From NCBI GenBank assembly GCA_029747585.1, contig JAPEVF010000864.1, forward strand, positions 1-18,943: DNA of 18,943 nucleotides, written 5' to 3'. The DNA comes from Pleurotus djamor. Lineage: Eukaryota > Basidiomycota > Agaricomycetes > Agaricales > Pleurotaceae. Below the pieces are notes generated by a model. The model did no database searches and was not told the origin of the DNA. It saw only the letters and a program-made list of their open reading frames with translations. The position numbers and the translations under genes are program-made. Positions 11,154 through 18,943 of this stretch are shown piece by piece (within the stretch, counting starts at the first letter, position 1; each line of letters begins with the position of its first letter).

Positions 11154-11281
11154 GGTTCTCGTTCTCGAGTCCCAGTCTCGTTTCGTACTTCTCCACTTGG
11201 GTCAACACTCCTCTCTGCTTTCTCCGTTGACGACAGGCATCTAATCCACGAAATAAAAGCCTCAATCTGAGTCTTCCTTGC
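11154..11281 (+). repeat. Diverged duplication, copy 2
   Basis: Partner of 10642-10768, about 512 bp away in the same orientation; the anchors are listed there. Neither copy has a coherent reading frame. Confidence 0.55.
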
Positions 11282-12155
11282 TACTCCATTGGATTCGCAT
11301 CGTATGCCTCCGTACGGGCTAATGCCAATAGGTGCGAGACTTGAGAGAAAGGATTGGAACCGCAGAAGCTGTAGCCAAACATCATCACACACCTCTTTTC
11401 AACGTACGATGTCCACCGGGAGTCGTACTGCTCTATTTCCCCAACTTAGGCCCCCTTTTTATCGCTTTAGATCACAAAGAATAGAAGACTGAGATGACAT
11501 TGATACGGTGTCCTGGTATTCGAGCTTCATCTTCTCCTCCAACACCGCCGCTGACCGGGCGCGTCTTGCTTTTTCGCCCACAGAAAACTCTTCCTTCGAT
11601 GGATACCGACTATGATACAGCGTAATCTGCGTATACTACCGCTGAAGTACCCAGCGGCCGGTTTTGCTTCGACAGTTGTTGCGTGAGCCACCAATTCAAC
11701 GTCTACCTTTTATCCCACTCGTTTTTACACCTTTTCCCGCTCAGCGACCGTCTCTTTCCGGGAGTAGTGGCTGAGATAACCACATAGAGCTCAAGAATAC
11801 GCCTCATTGGTCGTCCTTTTACGCTCCAAACTTGCGCTCTATGCTTGACGCGGGGGGGTTGGGAACGGAGCCGGTTTTCTGGATTGGATCGTGGAGATGT
11901 TGAATACAGTGAGGATTGATATTGAGAACGAGACCTGGCCTGAGGTGCGGAATGGCCTCAAAGACAAAGAAGCTTAGAAACTCAAATTCGATGTCACCGT
12001 GACCACGAAGCCTCTTCGACGGATACTATACACAGCCCCAAAGGCTTAAGCTGATGTCTTCCTCCCATGGTCAGTAGTACGCCCTCTTCTCTTCGTCGCC
12101 TGCTTATTCGCTGATTTCGATGCTAGAGTAGAATACTTGACTGTGAGGAGATAGC

Positions 12156-12659
12156 TACCACCAGCTCGTCCTCGAATTCCACACCGACAAGGATATCATC
12201 AATGAAGTTGTGCGTGCTCCCGTCTCTTCCCCACATACCTCACTCAGCTTACTCTAATTTATCCTATAGGCCGTCGTCACCACCAAACGCCTCCGCAACA
12301 AAATCGCCGGCTTCACCACACATCTCTGGAGCGTATCCAAAAGGGCCCCGTCCATGGTATTTCCTTCACGCTCCAAGATGAGCGTGAAGTTTGAACGCAA
12401 GGATAACTACGTTCCTGAAGTTTCGGAGTTGGATGTAAGTACGAGTGTTGGTGGATTGGAGGTGGATAGCGATACCAAGGTGCGTTTCCCATCGTTACTT
12501 CCTGCGTATGTGTTTTGACGTATATGGTGATGTAGGATCTCCTCGTCGCGCTCAACTTCGCTGACATCCCCGTCACCATCGTCAACCCTGTCCTCGCATC
12601 ACAAGACCGCCCACGGCGCGAGAGGCGTAACGTCCCCGGTGCCGCCCCCCCGTACTTAG
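12156..12659 (+). pseudogene. Ribosomal protein eS17 (RPS17) copy, damaged
   Basis: Family match to the small-subunit protein eS17: the segments LVLEFHTDKD, TTKRLRNKIAGFTTHL, ERKDNYVPEVSELD and RPRRERRNVPGA follow in family order. Exons read 12156-12209, 12270-12479 and 12536-12659, with introns of 60 and 56 nt, so this is not a processed retrocopy. Damage: a base is missing after 12326 (the family HLMERIQKGP reads out of frame), and an extra T at 12390-12392 restores the frame about 65 nt later. A C7 run (12645-12651) carries one base too many, so the natural stop at 12657-12659 is missed and the frame runs to 12737-12739. No convincing first exon (family start MGRVRTKTVK) was found upstream. 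It may be a pseudogene, or a functional gene obscured by consensus errors and a diverged 5' end. Confidence 0.75.
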
Positions 12660-12980
12660 TCACACCATGCTCTTATTCCACTTATCATAGTTGTACGCTG
12701 TGCTATATGCCTCCCATGTACACCCTTGTTTCCGCATAACCAAAAGTCAATGTATGCATACTATGACTAACCTTCCAGCCCGACAATTATGACCTCAATG
12801 CGCGAACAGCACTTTTTCCTGCCTGCTTCCACAGCAAGGCGCTGAGCACTGAGAAGCTCCATGACCCATGTCATGGCTGTTGTCGTATCCGTTGGCAATC
12901 ACAGTCGGACATAAGGCTGAAACTGTACCTCATCCAAAGTGAAAAGCGGGACGCGTACAAGGTAATAAATACGGGACAGA

Positions 12981-15900
12981 TCAATCTACAGGCTCCTCGT
13001 TTCCCATGTCCACATCCCAAAGATGAACTGCACCTCTAAACCCTCCGGATACGAGCCGCTTCCCATCCGGCGAGAAAGCAAGCGACGAAACATACTCACC
13101 AATATCAGACTCCCATATTTTCTCCCAGTTATCACATCGCCAAATCCGTATCCTGTTGTCAATGCTCCCCGTTGCAAGCACCTGTCCATCATCCCGGAAT
13201 GCCAGACACCGAATCGTGCCATCATGGGCTTTGAACGTGTGCGTGATCTTCCCGCGATCGGCGCTCCAGATCTTCACGTTGCCCTCGATGGTGCCAGAAA
13301 CAATCCAATCTCCGGAAGAACTCCATGCAAGTGACGACGAGTATCGAGAATCTTCCAACTCGATCACCGCGTCATCCGCCAAATTCCAGACTTTGATGGA
13401 TCTGTATGAACCGCAGAACGCGAATCGAGAGCCATCCCTTGAGAAAGCAAGGCGCCAGATCCTGTCATCCCCGCCTTTGAACCTCTTGCCCACCCTCCAT
13501 TGATCTCCCTCTCGTCGCCACAGCTTGATCCAGCCGTTCTCATGCCCCGTTGCTAGGGTGTGGTTGTTGGTGGAGAAGCATAGAGACGAGATGCTGCGAC
13601 TGTCGTTGGGATCCTCGTTGTCAGTATATTTGGTGGTTGAGGGTGGCTGCTTGGTGGTGTCAATGATGCTCACATCCTTCCCATCCATAACGGCAGTGTG
13701 TGAACCATCACTGGAGATTGTTGAATACTCCCCTTGAACCTTGGAGATTTCCTTTGGAGGTTGAGTGGATCCGTCCCAAGTTAAAATGGATGTTGTCTTG
13801 TCAGGGCTTGAGGTCAGCATAATTTTTGTTGGATCCAGGTGGGAGAACACCACGTTCTGTATCCATCTGTTGGATTTTTGCTGACTTACACACGCTATAT
13901 ACGCCGCAATTGGTAAACACCTCCCCCGTATATATATGCGTAAAGCTCACCAAAATGATTCAACACTACGTCCAAATCGGGCTTGTGCTTGGCTGTAACC
14001 CTTCCCATCCAACGTCGAATATCAGAGGCCTTACTCCCATATCCATTTTCCGATGTTGTGAGCCTTACCGCTGCGAGAAGTTGGACTAGAGTTTCCTTGA
14101 GATCGCGTACGTTGATACCGGCAGTTGCGTTTTGTGGGTGTAGTGAAAGTTCGAGGGCAGAGAGTAGTACCTTCTCGACGTCAGGGAGTTCGTTGAGGGA
14201 TGTTTGTCTTGATGCTATCATGATATATCAGTGAGTGCAAGGTTGTACACAGAGAAAATACTTGCCGTGAGCTCCTAAGTAAGACCGAAGACCCAGCATG
14301 GATTGCGAGTATTGGGTCACAGCCTCAGGTGAGGAGCTGTCGGTGGATAAGGTTTCGATCGCGGACTCTAGCGAAGAGAGAAATGCGGCGGCGCTGTCGA
14401 AGGGATCAAACTCAAAGATAGGGTTATCTTGTGAGAGTTCACAGTTCTCAAAGAAACTTTCCCAGTCGCGGGAGGTAGATGGCGGGGTTGCTCTGGGTTG
14501 GTACGGATGATCCGAGGTCTGACGGCGTGTGAAGACGGTGTGGTGGATTCGCTGTCCTGGTTGCACACGTCGACCAGCGCATAGGTGTGGTCTACATGAG
14601 CATGAGTCTCCAGCTCAATAGGATGTCAGCTCAAACACGTACCGCCATGTCGAACCGTCTTCATTTCTATAAGACAACGAGCGAATGGGTAATACCTCAA
14701 GGGGGAGCCAGAACCACTTGAGGGACTTTGTCAGGGGCAGCGGCTCCCAAGGCTTCGTTGTGGGTTTGAAGCGAAGGCCCCGCTTCTCGGCCTCTTGCAT
14801 CATCCACCGAAGCGACGGACTGAAGTTGGTGAGTTCGGGATTCGCAATATTTCCCCCGCCGCTAGAAATAACGACTCAAAATGAAGTCAAAGAAAACACG
14901 CAATAATGAACGCACACGTCAGAATGTGTTCCCGCGAACCATACTTCCTTCACATCACCTCGAGCATCATCTTCGCGTGGTCCCAGTCCACCGTTCGCGT
15001 ATTCAGGCTGGAATTTGACTCGTTGCTCGTCCAAAGCCAACGCGTGGCGAAAGGAACACACATGTCCCATACCGGAGACGGTTTCAGGGAGTGACTTCCC
15101 GCGCAGGAGCCCGATTGAGGAGACAGTATCCCTGTGGTGGATGGATTATGAGTAGCAGTAACGATTTCTGGAGATGTGTGACACACCATGCACCGACAAA
15201 ATGGACCTTCACATGTTCGTGACATAGCGTAGTCTTAAATTGACGACAAAGCTTGTCCTCCTCACTCTCTGAGGTCTCTGAAGTCCCATTCTTTGCGTTT
15301 CGATCACGCTTGGAATTGCTTGTAACCGAAGCGTAGAGCTCGTAGGCACTTGAACGGTGTTTCATAAGTCTATATTAACGCATGGTAGAGCAGCAATACT
15401 CACAATGGGATTTGATTGTCGCTTCCTTTATGGAGGAGACCGACCTATGCCGTCGGGTACTCAGCATGCCGACGTTGGAGATCCAAACACTAGCTTACCT
15501 TCTCGATCATACCGGCAACGACTCGAACCTGGTAAGCACCTCGTGAGAAGCCTTCACCGGGGTATCATCAGCTTGGAATCGCCGACGAAGAATCAGCCGA
15601 CCTCACCGAACATGAATATTCTATCACCAGGCCGGTAAGTCTCTGAGAGCCATTTGTACGCAGCGTGCACAATTCGTTCAAAATTCCTGGGAGGTACCAT
15701 TTATTGGAGGTAGTTACAGAGGACAGAGAGGCAACGGACGTACCAAGCGATTGCAGTGTCGACAGTATGGTCGAATACTTGCCGGAAATACTTCCATGAT
15801 CGAAACGACGGTTTTGCGTAGGTCCCGATCCCGCTGTTGTAGAAAGTGAGCTGTTCGTCGGCGAGCTTGATCAAGCGACTGTAGATTTCAACAATATTGC

Positions 15901-16181
15901 TGCTCTGGATAGGCGTGAGAGAGAGGAAGGCGGAAGCATCGAACACAACGACGTACTTGCGCGCTGAACTGGTTTGCCGTGCCGTCTATGCAAAGAACCA
16001 AGTTTCGACCACCCTCCATTCCGTGAGGACAGTTGAAAAGTGGGTCTTTATCAAAATCGTGAAACATGAAGAATCTCTCGACTTGGCGCCTGGTCTTCTC
16101 GCTGGGTCCTTCAGGCAATGGTTGGGGAGCCGGAGGAACATCGTCGCGCAAACCAGGCATGTAAACGTCGGATGAAGACAT
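12981..16181 (-). CDS. DUF2235 (Tle1-like) alpha/beta-hydrolase fused to WD40 repeats
   Basis: Exons on the minus strand: 15957-16181, 15744-15904, 15607-15686, 15499-15551, 15404-15444, 15187-15348, 14916-15131, 14643-14861, 14266-14591, about 13919-14214, and about 12981-13866. The introns are 51-57 nt and the frame is kept through exon 10. Residues about 60-430 are DUF2235: LVLCIDGTANQ (Asp66), nucleophile elbow GFSRGA (Ser158), VGAWDTV (Asp242), GTHSDVGGG (His310) and the C-terminal GRRVQPGQRIH. Ser, Asp and His fit the catalytic triad of the Tle1 phospholipase family. Residues about 440-590 are helical and not recognised. The last about 295 residues hold at least five WD40 units ending IKLW, IKVW, VKIW, IRIW and VHLW. 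The last splice is in frame only if the G5 run at 13923-13927 has one extra base. Intron 9 is GC-AG. No signal peptide or membrane segment is evident, so it is probably cytosolic. Substrate and role are unknown. Confidence 0.88.
14215..14265 (-). other. GC-AG intron in the DUF2235-WD40 gene
   Basis: The only donor that keeps the phase between the two exons is GCAAGT, the commonest non-canonical 5' splice site, with the acceptor ending TAG. The length (51 nt) matches the other introns. The alternative GT donor four bases later breaks the frame. Confidence 0.65.
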
Positions 16182-18600
16182 AGTTTAGAGGGTCTGATGA
16201 GAGAGAGGAGGTACGGGGGCAGCCCGTAATATATGCTGGCGTTGATCACTGCCGGAAGCACCTTCAACTATATCTGAGAACCTCTTTTGGGGTGTCTTGT
16301 CTGTGACAGGTAGATACGGAAAGTACAAGATCAAGGTTGCAATGAGTCTACGTTGCTCACGCAAACAACAGAACAGCAGCTTTTCAGCAGAAAATAATAC
16401 AAGAACCGAAGTACTGACAAGTCATGACAAGGGCCACAATAACGACATGCCGTCAGAGGGTGATACAAGGAAGTAACATCGTTTTCGTTTGTCAGCGGAA
16501 TCAGACGGCGCAGCCAAGCAGTGCCAAACACAGCTTTCCTCCGCACCGCCATCTCCATCCCCCATATCCCTCATACCCCTTTGCAAGCCCTCTATGCTCA
16601 TCGTATCCGTCTCTCGTTCTCTCAAAGTCAACCTTAGGCCTGTCGGTAGTCATACCCGTTTTATGGTGTGTGATTTTNCCCCCCATTTTTCTTCGTTTTC
16701 CTGGCTGACAAACTCGCATTTCTCCTAGTCATTGTCTCATACGCCTTCGAGACCGCTACTTGCAGCGTTACACATGTACGCTAGTCAAATGAGCCCTCTC
16801 TTCAACCTACAGCGGCTTCCTTCGTCGCCGATTTGGAGCTTGGGTGTTGGAGGGTTTGGGCCCGGTTTTTCTGGGCGGTTCGAGTTCGTGTAGACGTCGA
16901 ACAGAGCGTCAAACAGAGGGTAGCTTGGAGGGAGTTCTCGAAGAAGATTGAATCTGGGACCGCGACGCTCCCAGATTCATCAGCGGAAACCTTATTCACC
17001 CCGTGTTCACGAACATAGACCCTTTTCTCATGTTGAACCCAGACGAAAACGGCGGGTCTTCCACGACGCATTGGCCAACCCGTCGTGACTCGGCTACCAT
17101 CTCATTCTATCCTCCTCAGAGTCAATTACCAGCACCACAGACCTCCTCCACCCAGACGCTGCATCCGGCATGCCCAGCAAGCGACGCGCGTCCTCCTACC
17201 CGGCGCCCGTGTACCCCTCCTCGCTTTCCTCTGCATGAGGCGTATCCGGTCGGGCGAAGATTACCACGTCGTCGTTCACAGCAGCAAACCAACCAACCGG
17301 ACGACCTTGCCCCATCGCTCGACGTCATATTCCAGTTTGCTCCTACTAGCTCGGCAGNTTTTTCTAGGGTTGTCATTCCTCGTCATGCTGTGGATGACCA
17401 CCTTGATTGCGGCCAGAAGTATGTTGATGTGCTTTTACTGTGCAAACCTTGGTGCGTGATACCTGTTCCTCTTTCTCCGTCATCCAACTGACTAGCCATC
17501 TCCTCTCCCAGATTCTCCAGGCAGCCTTTCCAACGCAGCTCTCACATCCACGCGTCCCACCAGAATCCCTCGGACAAGCCCATAACTTTGTCAAGCCGCC
17601 CGCTCCCTCTGATGAACGGACTTCGGAGTCTCTTTGGTGTAGGCGTAGGTTTTGGAAGAAGTTTCAGAGTCCAGTTGATGGATATGAGAGGGAGGTTGGA
17701 CATGGGGATCTGGTATCGAAGAAGACGCTGGAAGGTTCGAACACGCCGCTCCTACGAGTCTACGACCACTCAGCTTCGACATTGAAAACCTGCCCATCCC
17801 CACTGCCACGATTCCCTTCGTTTCTCCGTGGCCAAGGACAGCAGAACCGCGAGGAGAGCCAAATCGCAGGGACCAACTCAAGAAACATGGTTTCCCCCTC
17901 CCTCTCCACCTTCACCTCGTCAGCCAGCCTCGACCTCATCGTCTACGACCACCCTTGTTGCTGTTCGTCTCACCGGTGTCAAAGTACGCACGTACAGGTC
18001 TTGATGCACAACATGGTGATCAGACCCAACTTTCCTCATATCCGCACCTTATCAACGATGGCGTACGAGGATGGGGAGCGTCATCCCTATGATCTTGCTC
18101 CCGTCATCCACATCAGTTTCGAGCACTGGACACCCATGCTCCCTCATTCACATCATCACCATCAACTGTTGATCCTCGTATCCCACCTCCGTCAACCTGC
18201 TCTTGGGCGTTTTGGTCCGCACATCGATATTGACGCTCGTCCCATTGTGGTTGTATCGTTCGTTTGCGAATGGGAGGTTTTGCTGGTCAGCAGGTCGAAG
18301 ATGGCATGGGAGGGAGGATAGGCAGGATGAAGATCAGAGGTATCGAACGGCGATACATCGACCATGGAATTGCGCATATAACAGCATCAATCGACTGCAG
18401 CGTTGACGTCCTCGATGGCAGGCTCTATCCGTCGATCTTCCTTCCTCCTAGCGATTCCCCATTCCCGAGGTACGATTCTTTCGAGGTCCGACCTCATCGT
18501 CGCAGCTCGAGTAATCCATACCCACACGTCGTGAGCTCATCAATGAGCTGCTACCAGCGATCAGCCACCCGAGGTCGGCGTCGGTCTACCCAAACTCTTC
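16182..18600. other. No recognisable gene
   Basis: About 2.4 kb between the 5' end of the DUF2235-WD40 gene and repeat copy B. The longest open frame (17440-18321 plus, 293 codons) has an unstructured, Ser/His/Pro-rich translation with no recognised motif, overlaps other open frames and is probably not a gene as it stands. Ns at 16678 and 17358 each abut a homopolymer (C6, T5). The first few hundred bases should include the promoter of the minus-strand hydrolase gene; no clear TATA box or known site was identified. Confidence 0.5.
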
Positions 18601-18655
18601 CCATCTCCTCGTCTGTGTCAACCCAGACCACCAAAAAGCTGTCCTCATCGTTTGA
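18533..18655 (+). CDS. Possible terminal exon, 41 codons, ending inside repeat copy B
   Basis: An open stretch of ordinary protein-like composition (ELINELLPA at its start, HLLVCVNP near its end) runs from an AG acceptor-like site to TGA 18653-18655. The final part lies within the repeat and is in the same frame in which the second FKBP gene enters copy A. An overlapping frame instead runs to 18701. No upstream exon could be tied to it. Confidence 0.2.
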   Translation, partial: ELINELLPAISHPRSASVYPNSSHLLVCVNPDHQKAVLIV

Positions 18656-18943
18656 TATCGATACCGCCGGCGGCTTCTCGCTCTTCAACACGCTTTTGTG
18701 ATCATCTATGTACCGCACGTCTCGAGCCTCGTATACCTGCAGATTGCACCTTCATTTCGTGGAAGATATGCTGGGAGGAGGTTACGAGTATGGGACGGAT
18801 ATGGGATGGGTACGGATATGGGATGGGCTCGATCGAGGTCGGAACCGATGACGAAGAAGAGTCTAGAGTATGGCTTAGCGCGTGCGGCTACATATCCAAT
18901 TTATTCTCTTAGAAACGACCTCGACAATTCTACCTCCCATCGC
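18601..18943 (+). repeat. Long direct repeat, copy B
   Basis: 343 bp identical to copy A (7676-8019) apart from Ns and the inserted N at 7696 in that copy. It has no ambiguous base itself. It is still matching at the last base of the window, so it continues or the contig was cut here. Confidence 0.95.

Larger units (their letters stand above)
9152..12155. other. Long pyrimidine-rich region without a recognisable gene
   Basis: About 3 kb. On the plus strand the region 9300-11470 is rich in C and T, and open frames in all directions are short (at most about 130 codons) with no conserved motif. It holds a diverged duplication (10642-10768 and 11154-11281). A G7 run lies at about 11851-11857. 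The end of this stretch (about 11960-12155) may contain decayed 5' sequence of the eS17-like copy, but no convincing start exon could be read. Confidence 0.55.

Noticed and set aside
12313..12663. 116-codon minus-strand open frame
   Set aside because: It lies opposite the eS17-like exons, whose conserved segments and introns clearly assign the plus strand.
17440..18321. 293-codon open frame on the plus strand
   Set aside because: It is the longest uncommitted frame, but its translation is Ser/His/Pro-rich, has no motif, and several other frames are open over the same DNA. No splice pattern extends it into a recognisable protein.
1..18943. CRISPR arrays, rRNA genes, bacterial operons or insertion sequences
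   Set aside because: No regularly spaced repeats or rRNA-like stretches were seen, and the intron-rich genes point to a fungal nuclear genome.

Overview
The window reads as nuclear DNA of a filamentous basidiomycete, probably an Agaricomycete. The genes are broken by many very short GT-AG introns (49-61 nt), one transposase is of the Plavaka/Tnp2 type that is common in Agaricomycetes, and there is a fungal DUF2235 hydrolase. No species can be named from the sequence. Consensus quality is uneven: Ns sit next to homopolymers, and several reading frames slip by exactly one base at runs of C.

Layout. 1-256: a possible gene end and an (AT)n microsatellite. 257-1762 (minus): an FKBP-like peptidyl-prolyl isomerase with an N-terminal nucleoplasmin-like (NPL) domain. 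1993-5957 (plus): a five-exon Plavaka-type transposase whose DDE-type residues are all visible. 6384 to about 7731 (plus): a second, paralogous NPL-FKBP that shares two intron positions and phases with the first. It runs into an N-rich stretch (7655-7696) and then a 343-bp sequence repeated exactly at the window's 3' end. About 7.7-12.1 kb: no recognisable gene, but an 80-bp tandem repeat and a diverged ~125-bp duplication. 12156-12659 (plus): a damaged eS17 (RPS17) ribosomal protein copy. 12981-16181 (minus): an eleven-exon gene fusing a DUF2235/Tle1-like alpha/beta-hydrolase, an unrecognised helical middle and a WD40 C-terminus. 16.2-18.6 kb: no recognisable gene.

How the parts relate. The two FKBP paralogs point away from each other with the transposon between them, which suggests insertion between, or mobilisation of, duplicated genes. 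The DUF2235-WD40 protein is the most interesting functional candidate: a lipase-like catalytic domain joined to a recognition-type propeller. The 343-bp repeat (copies 10,924 bp apart) together with the N cluster means the order of everything after ~7.68 kb relative to the first part should be treated as provisional. It could be an assembly join, a tandem duplication or a circle.
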